Assembly (NCBI GenBank): GCA_025330725.1
Contig: JAIWND010000018.1
Span: 558,001 to 622,000 of the forward strand
DNA from: Chlamydoabsidia padenii
Taxonomy: Eukaryota > Mucoromycota > Mucoromycetes > Mucorales > Cunninghamellaceae
Direction: 5' to 3'
Length of the DNA: 64,000 nucleotides
Part shown: positions 22,974-36,392 of the stretch, in pieces
Layout: each line of letters opens with the position of its first letter
How positions within the stretch are numbered: position 1 is the stretch's first letter
The notes under the pieces: generated by a model
What the model saw: the letters and a program-made list of their open reading frames with translations, nothing else
What the model was told of the DNA's origin: nothing
The model's database searches: none
Program-made: the position numbers and the translations under genes

Positions 22974-25484
22974 ATGTTTAGAAAAGGTGCCTCGATCAAC
23001 AATGTGTTTGGTCAACTCACAAGAAAGTCCAATAGGGTAGTCATAACTAGTAAGTAATTCACCTTGACATGACTAGGAAAAGAGGACTTTTTTTTTTTTT
23101 TATGATTAATCGTTTTATTCTAGACCTGTCCCTGCGACCCCTTTCATACACGACCTACAACAAGATGATCAATGCCACGTCCCACTCCACTTTGACGGAT
23201 ACGACACACAAACCAAGCAATATCACTCAATCACATAAACACAAGTCAACTCAACAACTCGTCGACACACTTGACCAGTGCCAGGCAGTAGGAAACGTCA
23301 AAGGAGCCGTCAATCTTGTCAGCAAAGCTCAAGAAAACAACATGGCGACGGTGGGAATGTACCAACAACTATTGAAAACGATTCTAGCTGCTCCTCTCGA
23401 TATTGATGCCAGTGCCTTGGTGGCCGCTTGGTTCTACAACTCTGGTCTCCCCTCTAATATCAAAACCGACCTTGTACTTTGGCACGATGTATTGAAACTG
23501 GGACTCCGTCTGGCATCTACTTATCGAAAGGAAGATTTACGTGCTCTTGTCAGTACATTTACCACCACTTTTGACTTGGCGACACTTGAAGATCAAGATT
23601 CCTGGGGACTTTTGATTCGGGTATGTATGATAATGATAGATTTAGCTAGTTTATTTACTCATCCTTACTTTTATTATTAATTAGGCTTATGGAATGCTTC
23701 AAAAAAAGGACCGTATAACAGCCTTGATGTCAACACTTGCAACAGAACCTCAATATGCTGGTATGGATCGATCTTTTATACAAGGAGCAGCAGCCCTGGC
23801 GTATGCATCAGCACGGTCGCATGAACAAGTAGATAAACTGGTAGAATCATTGATGAAGGATGGGAAATTGGATGACAAACTACTAAAGAAACTCATACGG
23901 ATCTATGGGTTCAATGGTGATTTGGCTCATACACAACACTATATCAATCTCTGTCATCAAATGTATCCTAAATCCGGGGCAAATACCACCATGCAACTGA
24001 TTGCTCATCGAGCAGCCTTGTCCAACGAATACGTTACACTCATCAAATCTCGTGGTATCCAAGGTTTACCACTGTCCCCCAGCACATCAACCACTTTGGA
24101 CGATCTTCATGCTTCATGGGCCTCACTCATTAGTACCAATCAAGATAAACTCAACAATGTGACTCGATGCAATGTGATGGTAGAATACTTGACTTTGGCC
24201 AACCGTATCGATCCTGTCAATTTCCCTATCAGCAAAGCACAACAGATCGTGGACGAATACATGCCGGCACATGATATTAAACCGAACGAGGCAACATGGA
24301 TGGCTCTGTTGAATGGCTATGCGACCACGACGGAATTCGCAGATGACACCAAGCCGAATCTACGACTGGACAAGGCCTTGGTAGTTCTCTCTCGGATGGA
24401 TGAAGCTGGATTCCATGCGAATCAAGAATGCTTCCATGCTCTATTCACGGCCTGTCTTCCTCACACTCCTGGTAAAGGTTATCTCTTTGAACACTTTTTT
24501 TTGGCATCACGTCTGACTTCGGCATTGCAATACCGACCTCATTTTGACTCGCGGATCTTTGACTTGGAACAAATCATGATGACATCCAAGATCCGTCATG
24601 ATCGCACCACCATCAAACAAATGCTCACCTGTCTTGGTGTCACGGGCAGGTACTGGGCCATGTGGAAACGGTGGAGACTCTTGAAACTGACGGGTATACG
24701 ACGTGATATGGGATTGTATCAACACATCTTCTCATTGGCCTCGATGGATCATAAACAATCGGAATTTGCTTTATCGGTGACACGCAATGAAATGGTCCGG
24801 GAAATGAATAACGATCTTATACCCTGGAATACATATGTTGCTATGCTGGATTGTGCCATTACTGCACAAATGCCCGATATGGCCACCTTGATTATTAACG
24901 ACATGCGACGAAAAATATCCATCACATCTGCCGACATGTATGTACCTATCCTCCGGGCTTACACTTCCATTCCTGCTCTGACACCTCAAATCCCGAACCT
25001 GTTGAAGGAAATCAAGTCAAACCAATTCGAATACACTGATCCATTGTGGCAACTAGTCATGTCTCATCACTTGATACACAACGATGGGATGATGCAAAGT
25101 ATCCACCATCTATTTAACGATTACACCATGCAACGATTGGAAAAACAGGGCAAGATTCCGATCCCTGTCCGGCCATCTGCTCCTCCTTTTCCTTCTGCTC
25201 CTTACTCGGCAACCGATATGTCGATGATCAACATGTACTTGGCGGCCTTGTTGGATACACAGGATGTGTCTTTGGTGTTTGATGTGCTACGGGTGCTGGA
25301 AAGTGAAACGGAATTAATTGGGTTGTCAAGAAACGTGTTGGGGGGTGTCGTCAAATTGGCTAAACAAGAAAAATCCAATGCCGAATTGTCTTGGTTGGTC
25401 CATCACGTGTTGCCTCGTATGTCACCACAGAATTGTAAATCAAAAAAATGGATTCAACATCTTCAATCCTCCGTACCAAAATAG
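22974..25484 (+). CDS. Mitochondrial pentatricopeptide-repeat (PPR) protein
   Basis: Three exons (22974-23049, 23124-23620, 23685-25484) give about 790 residues. The N-terminus (MFRKGASINNVFGQLTRKSN) is basic, lacks acidic residues and looks like a mitochondrial presequence. The body is made of helical-pair repeats, for example EATWMALLNGYATT, ALVVLSRMDEAGFHANQECFHALF and YVAMLDCAITAQMPDMATLIINDM, with the spacing of PPR motifs. Such proteins bind mitochondrial transcripts and control their stability, processing or translation. Which transcript is bound cannot be read from sequence. The first intron interrupts the codon just after the presequence. A poly(A) signal AATAAA lies near 25571. Confidence 0.8.
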
Positions 25485-26195
25485 ATTTCCCCCCCCCATA
25501 CATGTAGCTTTTTTATTTTAGAAATTAGATAATCCTCCCTTCCTTTTATTTTATACATATATATAAAACAAATAAACATTACATTGCCTTTTTATAAAAC
25601 ATATGGTTGGATTCAATGTTGGGGCAAATCCTTTGATATGTATATAGGTTGTTGATCAAGTGGGTATTAATACATAGGGGCGCAAGTTTGACTTGCAGTA
25701 CTTGAAATTTTTGCATGATTCTTGTTGAGATGTTAAATCCCGACCCAGATCGTCAAATGGAATTGAAATCCCGACCAGCGCAGTTGTGTCGATCCCATAC
25801 ACACATACCATCTTTATTCAAGAGATGCAGACACAAATTTTCAAGTGGCATTGTTGAAAATTTATATACGCAAGAGTGTGGATAGATGAGTACTGGTGTT
25901 ATGATTAATGTCGGCATTTGCTAAAGAATACCTCACCCCACTCCCATCATTGATCACCAACCTACAAATAGAGAGTCGATCGTCAAGTTTATTTTAAATC
26001 CAAGTTTATTTACAATAGGTTAAAATAAAATAAAAAGAGGGTAAAGTGTATGATATTTGTACAAAAAAAAAAACCTAAAAAGTAACATCTCTCCATCCCA
26101 CAGGGATTAAGAGAAGATGTACAAAAAAAAAAAATCTGATGATAAGAAGGAAGATGGGAAGCTAAACTACAAGGGAAGGGGGGCGATTAACATGT
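25485..26195. other. Convergent spacer with two recurrent-element variants
   Basis: The 3' ends of the PPR gene and the uricase gene face each other. Two near copies of the recurrent element lie 20 bp apart (25732-25742 and 25763-25773), followed by a TATA-like TTTATATA near 25860. This is the layout expected for a promoter, yet no coding frame follows. No gene is supported. Confidence 0.55.
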
Positions 26196-27349
26196 TTAGA
26201 GTTTAGAGGCAGACTTGCGAGCAACGGTGGCAGTAATAAGACCTACAAAAAAAAAAAAGAGGGTAATTCCCGGTCAGTCGATGCATTTAATTTCCCTTAT
26301 TCTATCATTAACTTACCGGAAGGATCAGGTTGAGGATAGTAGATATCAGTGTTCTTTCCCGAGTTTTCAATCCCGAGTTTGGACAAATCCATACCCACAT
26401 AGTGCTTGTTAGGCAAAGCATAGGAGATTTCAGCAATTTCAGGGTGCTTGGCCAAGATTTGAGTTTGCATCAAGTACATGGTAGCTTGAACCGAAGCAGA
26501 ATCATCGGTGGCAAAAGTATCGGTAGTGATAGTCTTGACGCTGTCGTGAATAGCAGAAAAGTTGATTCGGCGCAACGTGTTGGCATCGTGAGCTACAAAT
26601 ACCCATTCGGTTTCAACAGAGGTGGAGAAGATACGATCCCACGTATCGGCCAAAGTAGTGTATTGATCGCGGTAGAATCCATGGAAGGCAGAGCCCGTGG
26701 TCTTGAGCACCAACAGGTTCTTGAGACCAGACTTGACGGTGATCTTGTTACCAGCACGTTCTTGGACCACAGAGCAGGTTTGGACTTCGGCACCGTCTCG
26801 TACAAAGGAATGAGGGTGAGGTTTACCATCCACAGTCAGGCGAGACCACTTGTGCTTGATGATGTCAACGTAGGCGTGGGAGATATGAGCGTATTGTTTC
26901 AAGACATGTTCGGTGATTTCTTGAGCAAAGAGTTCAATATTGTCGACATTGGGTGATTGTTTGGCAATCATGTTAACAGTGTTCTTGCAGGTATCTAGGT
27001 ATAATGTCACATAGAATGAATGGGTTAGTAATGGTATCTCTAACCCTTGTTTCCCCGCCTCTTCTTTCCTATCCAATATATGACTTACCAGTGGTAACAA
27101 CAACAGAGTTGTCAGCATGAGTGTAAGAGGTTGCAATATCACCATCCAACAACAAGCGAACCTAAAAAAAAGTTGGGGGGGAGAGGATTAGCATTAAAGT
27201 ATATAACAATAGTAAAGAGCTATTTAACTTACAGTCAGTTCAGTACATCGTTGAGTTTGGCCTTCACGGTAGACACGCAAGAGACGGACAAGATCTTTAC
27301 CATAGCGAGTGGCCTTCAAGTAGACGTTTTGGTTGTTGTTGGCAGACAT
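26196..27349 (-). CDS. Urate oxidase (uricase), peroxisomal
   Basis: Four exons (27349-27233, 27161-27089, 26994-26317, 26242-26196) give 304 residues, a normal uricase length. Landmarks are YLKATRYGKDLVRLLRV, YTHADNSVVVTTDTCKNTVNM, SRLTVDGKPHPHSFVRDG, KNLLVLKTTGSAFHGFYRDQ YTTL and IAEISYALPNKHYVG. The small last exon encodes the tail ...VARKSASKL, a perfect PTS1. The enzyme oxidises urate to 5-hydroxyisourate in peroxisomes, the first step of urate breakdown for nitrogen supply. A long A tract (about 27355-27382 on the plus strand) lies directly before the start, as in other leaders here. Confidence 0.95.
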
Positions 27350-27354
27350 GATTG

Positions 27355-27385
<31 letters not shown>

Positions 27386-27442
27386 TTTAGTTGAAAGAAG
27401 AAGTGAAAAAAAAAAATCCAACTTTATAGTTAAACCTCTGAT

Positions 27443-27465
27443 CGGCATTTGAAATCCATGTGCCG
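27443..27465. promoter_or_regulatory. Palindromic variant of the recurrent element upstream of uricase
   Basis: CGGCATTTGAAATCC followed by ATGTGCCG. The outer CGGCA and TGCCG arms are inverted repeats around the TTTGAAATCC core, about 95 bp upstream of the uricase start. Confidence 0.45.
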
Positions 27466-28512
27466 GTCAAAAGAGAAGGAAACAAAAATATAGCGAATAT
27501 AGCCTTCCTTTTTTCAAATGCAGATACCTAGAATAGAAATCCAACCCCCACATATTTCATTTTCAGTAACCCATTTTAATGAATTCATTCGTGAGAACGA
27601 GTATTTTTTGTTTTTTTGATGGGTGCCTGGTTAATTGATTATGCATGAATAATGTGAATCGCCCAGCGATAAAACAAAAAAAAAAAAAGTGGCGTGATGA
27701 TCTATGTGCTTGATCTATCCTTTTTGTGGTAATGAAGATTGGATATTCTTTACTGTTTATTGATTACATAACAAAATGATGTGTCTATACTAAAAAGTGG
27801 GGACAATTACTTTCAACACTACTGTATACACTAACTAGTTTGTAGAGAAGGTAGTATGGTAGAAGGTACAACTGTTAAAAGTCAACTTTATCTTGATATA
27901 AACCCCAAGTCATCCAAAGGAGTCAGTAGTGCAGATGATCATACCAGATAATGTTATCACCATCAAAGACATACCAGACCTGACTTGTGTGAGTATCGTG
28001 CGAATAAATATACCCTTCCTCACGTTATTGTTTCCACTTGACCATACATACCTGTTCCCATGTCCATACTCGGCATTGACAGAGACAGGCTTGGGGAATC
28101 ATAGAGCTATGTATCGTAACACATAAAAGTGAAAAGGATCAAATATCATTCGATCCATTCCCCTGTTGTTATTTGATTACCTTTATTATCTACCTGTGGT
28201 GATGATAGCCTGTTAGTAATTCCGATTCACATACCATATACACCTTTTCCAAGCTTTGTCCATATTGCTATTGTAAACCTCCTTTGATTCGTCAACCCAT
28301 AGATTGTATATACAGTACAGCCTAAGCCGAGACCAGCTACACATATCCGTATTGTCAGATCACCCATCCAGTTGTTAGTATCAGGCGCCAATACATAGGC
28401 TTGAGTCTAATCTGTCATTGTCATTTGCTGAGACAGGATTGTTATTCTAGAAGAAGACCAGAAAGAAAGAGAAGAGAAAGGGAAGAAGGTTTTGATCAGG
28501 TAAAAATTGAAG

Positions 28513-28523
28513 CGGGATTTGAA
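28513..28523 (+). promoter_or_regulatory. Recurrent CGGGRTTTRAA element (exact)
   Basis: CGGGATTTGAA, about 72 bp upstream of the MED20 start codon. Confidence 0.65.
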
Positions 28524-28594
28524 TTCAGCCACAAGAAAACATCCACCCAAAGAATTTCACTCTCTTCCTTTTTCTTTCACACATTTATACAATA

Positions 28595-29386
28595 ATGGGT
28601 ATAACTTGGTAAGTAGCAAATAGGTATATAATCTAATCCCTGCTCAATCTTTTATCTTTTCAGTCTTGTACGATGGAAAAACGCAACGGGGATGCGCGAC
28701 TTTACCTATATAGCCGAACATGTCACCAAAACGCTTCATGGTCGAAACGGAGGTCCATGGTCACTCACGATGAAAATGTATCGGGAGGCGGGTGCCGTAC
28801 AACGACAAGGAAAGGACGGCAAAGTAATGTACCAGGTGGCATTGGGACAACAACCAGGTCAACTCTATTGTATGATAGATGGTGGGGTGGTGATCGAAGC
28901 TGAAAAGGAAATGGAATCCATCTTGTCAAGACTGAAAAACATTTGGCAACTACGACAAAGCATCACAATAGAGGTAAGAAAAACTATACACTCAAAAAGG
29001 AAAAAATGACTTTACCAGTATGTTTTTATAGGGCACAAGCTTTGATATCGACGATTTTACTTTGCGAATGGCAAATATATTGGTGGGATCAACTTACAAA
29101 GGACTTTTACTAGAGGTAAATAGCATACATAGTATATAGAAGAAGAGAAGGATGGCAGACTAACATGTGTCTTATGTTGTAGATCGATTATCACCCATGT
29201 TTTGTACCACACAATGCTAACGATCTGTTTCGAGAATTCGTCGAATCCATATTACCACCAACTGCTCAACTCTCCTGCGACTATGATTACAGCTACGAAA
29301 AGGTGGGACTCAGTAATCAGGAATTTACATCGGCTCACACTGGATACCAATACATGATGCTCTTTAAAAACGATGGACTACTATAG
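28595..29386 (+). CDS. MED20: Mediator complex subunit 20 (Srb2 family)
   Basis: Four exons: a 14-nt first coding exon (28595-28608, MGITW/C split), then 28664-28973, 29032-29115 and 29183-29386, giving 203 residues. The start MGITCLVRWKNATGMRDF, the SLTMKMYREAGAV and YQVALGQQPGQLYCMIDGG strands, and the GTSFDIDDFTLRMANILVGS plus TYKGLLLEIDYHPC blocks match Med20, whose fold resembles TBP. It belongs to the Mediator head module, which links regulators to RNA polymerase II in the nucleus. The tiny first exon is supported because splicing restores the conserved CLVRW start. Full length with no sign of damage. Confidence 0.9.
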
Positions 29387-29759
29387 TATAGATCAGTTTA
29401 TTATTTTTATGATTGTTTTACCTAAATAAAAATCGTTGTCTGCTGCTGATGTATATACTATGATGATACGATAGGGTTGTTTAAACCCCGCACCCATAAA
29501 AGTAAATAGAATAGAGTCTTTTTTTATTTTCGGACTGATCTCGAATCACACCAAAGTCAAGTAAGTTTATTATAAAATGATAGGTAAAAACAAGACAAAA
29601 AACAAATTGTTGATAGATATAATAGGATACTAGGGTAAAAGAAGGTGGTGAATAAAAAAGGACTAAATCAACAAAGTAAACAATGAGGACTATGAATATG
29701 TGTAATGGTAATAGTAAAATGTAGTAGAATTATAAGAGAGGGAATTAGTAGGTTTTGTT
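29387..29759. other. Convergent spacer between MED20 and the Kre9-like gene
   Basis: It contains 3' flanks only (AATAAA near 29425) plus an exact recurrent element at 29480-29490 in reverse orientation. No gene is seen. Confidence 0.6.
29480..29490 (-). promoter_or_regulatory. Recurrent CGGGRTTTRAA element (exact), between convergent genes
   Basis: The plus strand reads TTTAAACCCCG, about 95 bp past the MED20 stop codon. Confidence 0.5.
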
Positions 29760-30653
29760 TTAAGCAGACAAAAGAGCCATTGTCAATAAAACAGGTACAG
29801 CCAAGACTAGGGTGACCATGCTGAGACTTGATCCAGAGTTCGGGGTGGGTGTGGTACTAGCCGAGACACTGGGTTTCCCCGAAACCGAGGGAGAAGAAGC
29901 AGAAGGAGAGATATTAGATAGAGGAGAAGGTGATGATACGATGGAGGAGGAGGAGGAGGTCGCATGAGCAAGAGTTGCTGTGCCAGGGGCTGTCGAAGAG
30001 GTGATGGTGCCAGCCCCCCCAGTAACACTAAATGGTCCACTATAAGCATATTGACTATTGATAAAGAGGAGGTAAGAATTCCTGATTTATACTCTCTCCC
30101 CTTATTTTTATTTGTTACTTACGTGGATCCATTACTATCCGTGTATTCGAATTGGAAAGCATAAGTACCTGCTGGTGAGAGAGTTTTCGGAACCTAAAAA
30201 AGAGGTGGAAAGGGTTAAAGAAGTTGGATTTTATGCGGTTGTATACTTTTTGTTTTTTGTCTACGTACCTTGAAAGTATGAGATCCCTCATCTCCTTCTA
30301 CTTCAAAAGAGATGTCTGTAGGAGACATTGTACCAGAGTTGGCCCCTTGAATTATAGTGACTTGAGCGATTTCGTCAATCCCGTTATTCCATTCTATAAA
30401 GAAAGAGGGGAAAGTGAGTAGGATAGTTATTAAAGTAAAAGAAATAAAAAAATGTTTACCAATATCAATACTACACAAATATAAAGTAATACAAAGTTAG
30501 ACAGATCCTATTAGATCAGCACCTCATTACTTACGTATCGCCAGCCTTGAGCACGGTGCCTGGTAGAGGGTTAGTAATGTAGAATGGACTTGTACTTGAT
30601 TGAGCAGTAGCCAGAGCAATAAGAGTAAATAAGACAACGCAGTAAGATTTCAT
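29760..30653 (-). CDS. Kre9/Knh1-like GPI-anchored cell-wall protein
   Basis: Five exons (30653-30535, 30470-30460, 30393-30269, 30193-30123, 30054-29760) give about 206 residues. Exon 2 is only 11 nt, yet it is needed to read AGDTIDIEWNNGID in frame. A signal peptide (MKSYCVVLFTLIALATAQ) is followed by the Kre9/Knh1-like domain (FYITNPLPGTVLKAGDTIDI to YAFQFEYTDSNGSTQYAYSG, about residues 23-118). A Ser/Thr-rich stalk and a hydrophobic C-terminus (SMVTLVLAVPVLLTMALLSA) indicate GPI anchoring, with a likely omega site in the NSGSS segment. Kre9-family proteins take part in cell-wall beta-1,6-glucan assembly. In filamentous fungi this domain also occurs in surface proteins of unknown role, so the exact function is open. 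Confidence 0.85.
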
Positions 30654-30752
30654 GTTGGTCTAGATAATAAAGAAAGAAAAGAAAAAAGAAGAAGAAAAAA
30701 GAATATGCCATAAAAGAATGAGTATTTAAATTCCTCTCCTTCTCATGTGCAT

Positions 30753-30763
30753 TTTAAATCCCG
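30753..30763 (-). promoter_or_regulatory. Recurrent CGGGRTTTRAA element (exact)
   Basis: The plus strand reads TTTAAATCCCG. It lies about 100 bp upstream of the Kre9-like start and is oriented with that minus-strand gene. Confidence 0.65.
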
Positions 30764-31126
30764 TCCGAGTCAATTTGACAGTTCCTACAAAAAAAGGGGA
30801 GGGTTCAAGTTTTTCAAACACACACACACACATTGATATTACAACGATCTTCTGATTTCATCACTATTCAAACTTTCCATGGTCTCCTCAAAAAAAACCC
30901 ATCTCCCTTCTTTTACCTCCTATTTCGGTAAAGAAGTTCACACAGGAGCCGCCCTTTTTTAGTCGGGTTTTTGATATTGCTAGTGGTTAGTCTTTTGACT
31001 TGCTCCCCATCACGTTCTCCCTCTCCTTCATTAACATGCAATTATATTTTATATGCATATGGATTCCTTGCCACTTACGAGATCATGTGGTTTTTATCAA
31101 CACTTTTATTTTATTTTGCATTGTGT

Positions 31127-31137
31127 CGGGGTTTGAA
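31127..31137 (+). promoter_or_regulatory. Recurrent CGGGRTTTRAA element (exact)
   Basis: CGGGGTTTGAA followed by C. It lies about 90 bp before the donor of the likely eL6 leader intron, so the usual spacing to the transcript start is kept. The reverse complement fits the B-box core. Confidence 0.6.
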
Positions 31138-31310
31138 CATCGGCACATTTGGGTGCGGGGAAAAAAAAAGAAATACCAGAAAGGAATCCACTATTAATTT
31201 CCTTCTCTTTCGCAAAGGCCATATTGTAAGTGGAAACTGACGATCTAAAAACATGCATTTTCTCTCTTTAATAGATACGATGAAATGGAGTGGAATAGAT
31301 GGAGATATGT

Positions 31311-31338
31311 GGATGGATGGATGGATGGATGGATGGAT
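31311..31338 (+). repeat. (GGAT)n microsatellite
   Basis: Seven consecutive GGAT units, probably inside the eL6 leader intron. Confidence 0.9.
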
Positions 31339-31522
31339 AGATAAAACGACAACTCGGGCTTGTGACAGATGGGGGGGGTGTCCATTGAATCTAGGCAACA
31401 TCAACAACGATCGATCTATTCCACTTCTTTCATTGTTTACAAAAAAAGAGAAAGAAGAAAAAAAAAAAAAAGGAATCGCTTACTAACCGATCCGTTAATC
31501 ACCATCTCTATAGTTATTAAAC

Positions 31523-32218
31523 ATGTCTCGAAACTCCACCCTTGTGCCCGGTGTGTCCCGCTACAGCCGATCTGCCATCTACGCCAAGAAGGCCTTATAC
31601 AAGCGTAACAAGTACACCACTGCTGCTCCTGCCAAACAAGAAGCTGCCGACAAGACTGTTGAAGTCAAGGGTGCCAAGAACGGTGGTAAGCGTACTGTCC
31701 CTGCCAACAAGGCCAGCAAATTCTACCCTGCCGAAGACATTCCTCAACCCAAAAAGTCTCGCAAGGTCGCCAAGGCTGCCGGTCTCCGTGCCTCCATTGT
31801 CCCCGGTTCCGTTGTCATCCTCTTGGCCGGTCGTCACCGTGGAAAGCGTGTGGTCGTGTTGAAGCAATTGGACTCTGGTCTCCTCCTCGTCACTGGTCCT
31901 TTCCGTGTCAACGGTGTGCCTCTTCGTCGTGTCGATCAAGCTTACGTGATCGCCACCTCCACCAAGGTCGAAATCGGTGCTGTCGATGCCAAGTTCAACG
32001 ACGATTACTTCAAGAAGACTGCTGCTGCCAAGTCTCAAGAATTCCTCGCTTCTCAAGAACAAGGTGCCAAGGCTGTGTCTGCTTCCAAGGCTGAAGACCA
32101 AAAGGCTGTCGATAAGGCTATTCTTGATGCTGTGGTCAAGACTCCCTTCCTCCGTCAATACTTGTCTGCCAAGTTTGCTTTGTCCAAGGGTCAATTCCCT
32201 CATAACATGAAGTTTTAA
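31523..32218 (+). CDS. RPL6: 60S ribosomal protein eL6
   Basis: A single coding exon of 231 residues. The basic N-terminal part (SRYSRSAIYAKKALYKRNKY) is followed by the eL6/KOW-like domain: SIVPGSVVILLAGRHRGKRV, VLKQLDSGLLLVTGPFRVNG and VPLRRVDQAYVIATSTKVEI. The C-terminus (FLRQYLSAKFALSKGQFPHN MKF) is also typical. Codon use is strongly biased toward C-ending codons, unlike most neighbours, as expected for a highly expressed gene. The protein is part of the large cytosolic ribosomal subunit. The coding part has no intron, but an upstream donor/acceptor pair suggests a long 5'-UTR intron. AATAAA lies near 32299. Confidence 0.96.
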   Translation: MSRNSTLVPGVSRYSRSAIYAKKALYKRNKYTTAAPAKQEAADKTVEVKGAKNGGKRTVPANKASKFYPAEDIPQPKKSRKVAKAAGLRASIVPGSVVILLAGRHRGKRVVVLKQLDSGLLLVTGPFRVNGVPLRRVDQAYVIATSTKVEIGAVDAKFNDDYFKKTAAAKSQEFLASQEQGAKAVSASKAEDQKAVDKAILDAVVKTPFLRQYLSAKFALSKGQFPHNMKF

Positions 32219-32739
32219 ATAAACTAGATTAGTATATTCCTCTCTCCCCACACATCTTCTCCGTAGTTTTTGTTTTTTTAGTTGTTACTCTTCATGTCAA
32301 TAAACTATGTTCTTTGTATTCATCTCTCTATAAAAATGTGTATATGTGTAATTGGTTTGGACCGTGTGTATGCAGGTGGGAATTGACAGTTACTATATTT
32401 GGATTAGGACCCTGAACATACTTGACTCAATAGCATAAAGAAAGGGATCACTCTGTTTAATCAAAAAGTTAAATATCTACTCTCCAATGTTAAGCTCATT
32501 CTAATATATGGGAAAGTTTCATTCTCGAAGCATATTACAAGGATTTATGTTTTTGTACGACGAGGAATGATAACATAGCATGGAAAAATAAAACATCGAG
32601 CGGGATTTGAATGTATCCTTCAAAGTCTGGATCTCCCGATTCTTTTCCATCTCTTTCTCTTTTCTTTTTTTTTTTTTTTTTTTTTTACACTTCTTTTTTT
32701 ATATATATATATATATATATATACAAATCTTAATCTATC
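32219..32739. other. Spacer between eL6 and proteinase A
   Basis: It contains the eL6 3' flank and the proteinase A promoter: an exact element at 32601, T tracts near 32666-32685, and an AT repeat (about 32701-32722) just before the start codon. Confidence 0.6.
32601..32611 (+). promoter_or_regulatory. Recurrent CGGGRTTTRAA element (exact)
   Basis: CGGGATTTGAA, about 130 bp upstream of the proteinase A start codon. Confidence 0.65.
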
Positions 32740-34545
<1,806 letters not shown>

Positions 34546-36392
34546 AGCTCTTACTCTCTCTCTCCACAAGTCTTTAGCACCTTCCCCTACATTGACTTTA
34601 TCTCCTCCCCCTTTTTTTTAATATTTTGTTTTATATACACAATAGTCAAGTTAGTTTCATAATGAATCCCAAAATAAAGTAAAATCTTTTTACAATAATT
34701 AGTATGAATGTGTGGACTTTGGAGCCTGGTGGCATGGTCGGGTTTTAAATTAGATGGAAAAAGTCGATTCATGCAAAGATTCGTCTGTGATAGACACATT
34801 TTATTGATAACAAAGTAGAAGTCTATGTGCTAGGGGTATAAACAAAGATGACTATTATCTAAGGGCCACAGGCAGGGTGATATAAAGAGGATCCTTCAAG
34901 CAAGGTCCTATACAAAAACAAAGTGAGGTTGGTTAGTACTGGTATATTTCATCAGAAGAGTATACATGGTTTACTTGCTTCATCGTATAATGCCACCCAT
35001 ACAAACCAAACCTACCTATCAGATCCATAGTTTTTTTATTTATTACCTGCAAAGTAAACCAGTATAATTACACTTGTTCCAAGACAGAGTGGTAAAGGAC
35101 TAAAACAATAGTAAATCTATTGCTACTTATCCTGAGTACAAAGTCATCCTTCTTTTGAGTTTGCAACTTTTAACCAATCATCATCAATTGACATTCATGT
35201 TGATCGATACCCGACGTCTTGCCTAAACCAATCAAATAGAAAAAAAAAAAAAAAAAAAAAAAAGAAGAGGGATAACTTTAGCATCATCTGTTTGTTGTTG
35301 TTGTTCTTTTTCACCTACGGGGAGCACCGGGGTAGATACAATCGTAATTACTACGGAAACAAAGAGTCGCAGCGAGAACAATGTGTGACATTGGCATTGT
35401 TCAAAGTGATACACTCTGATACACTGGGAGTATCAAAAAGGATTTAACAAAAAAGAAAAGAGGGATTGAAGAAAAACAGCCGCTCTCCTTCATTGTAATG
35501 CGGGATTTTAAATCCGGACACATGGCAACTGGATTTTCAATAAACTGCCACGTTTTCCCCGACAAAAACAACAGCACTAATTAGAAAAAGCAGGTGTTAT
35601 CCCAGAGTGCGTAAAAGTCGTTTTCTAGAAAATGAAGCCATTTTAAGAGGGAGGATGATGTGATCTTTTTCTTTATTTGCATGGGTTAAGGTTTAAAGGA
35701 CGACCGTGAGTCCGGATTTTCCAACCAATGGTGGGTGAAGCGGCATTTGAAATATAATGGAGAGCGATCCCTTTGCCTTTTGATCCGACAATTTGATACT
35801 ATGTTATGGGTTCCCTGTAGTATATGACAAATCAAAAAGAAAGAAAACCAAAAAAATAAAATAAAAAAAGACTCCATTGATAAGAAATATCCTTACTTGT
35901 TATAACCATCTGTTTCAATCAATAATCATTCTAGTTATGATCTGAATCAAAGTTCTATATACACCACATGTCATGTCTGTGTATCACTCAGGAAAAACGA
36001 TATTTCCTTTGGTAACGATTGCCGAAGCTAGGTAACAAAAGGATAAGGCATGAAATAAACCTTCTTTTTCTTCTTGTTGTTACATTCGCTCTCTTTCAAA
36101 GAAGAGATCAAAAACAACTACTGTTTCATTAATACTATAGTCATGGTGAGGAGGGGGTAATATAACTATATGAACTGTGCTGACAGAGATGATGGGGATT
36201 AAAAATAGAAATCATGATCTCGAAAAAAAAAAAAAAAAAAATAAGGGGGTCGATTTTGATTGGCGGAGATTTCTCGGGTAAATCAATGAGCCTCACGGAA
36301 TCACTGATTTTTTTTTTCTATAAAAAGAGAGGATCGCGTTTCTTTTCTCTTTCTTTCTTTATTCTTTATCACTCTATTATATCTTACTCATA
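34546..36392. other. Long spacer between proteinase A and the MFS transporter gene
   Basis: About 1.85 kb with no supported gene. It holds A tracts near 35241-35262 and 36222-36240 and variants of the recurrent element: CGGGTTTTAAA at 34739 and the near-palindrome CGGGATTTTAAATCCGG at 35501-35517. The last bases (CT-rich) are the MFS gene leader. Confidence 0.55.
35501..35517. promoter_or_regulatory. Near-palindromic variant of the recurrent element
   Basis: CGGGATTTTAAATCCGG, two element half-sites head to head, in a gene-less region. Confidence 0.4.

Larger units (their letters stand above)
27350..28594. other. Divergent spacer between uricase and MED20
   Basis: About 1.2 kb without a supported gene. 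It carries the uricase promoter with an imperfect palindromic element at 27443-27465 and the MED20 promoter with an exact element at 28513. The short frames at 27929-28126 and 28401-28595 have no family features. Confidence 0.55.
30654..31522. other. Divergent spacer between the Kre9-like gene and eL6
   Basis: It carries exact recurrent elements at 30753 and 31127, one for each flanking gene, and a GGAT tetranucleotide repeat near 31311-31338. A candidate 5'-UTR intron of eL6 runs from GTAAGT at about 31226 to TATAG at about 31512. No coding gene is supported. Confidence 0.55.

Noticed and set aside
26330..26956. A 208-codon plus-strand frame opposite uricase
   Set aside because: Antisense shadow of a well-supported uricase exon.
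31595..32251. A 218-codon minus-strand frame over eL6
   Set aside because: Shadow caused by the strong codon bias of eL6.
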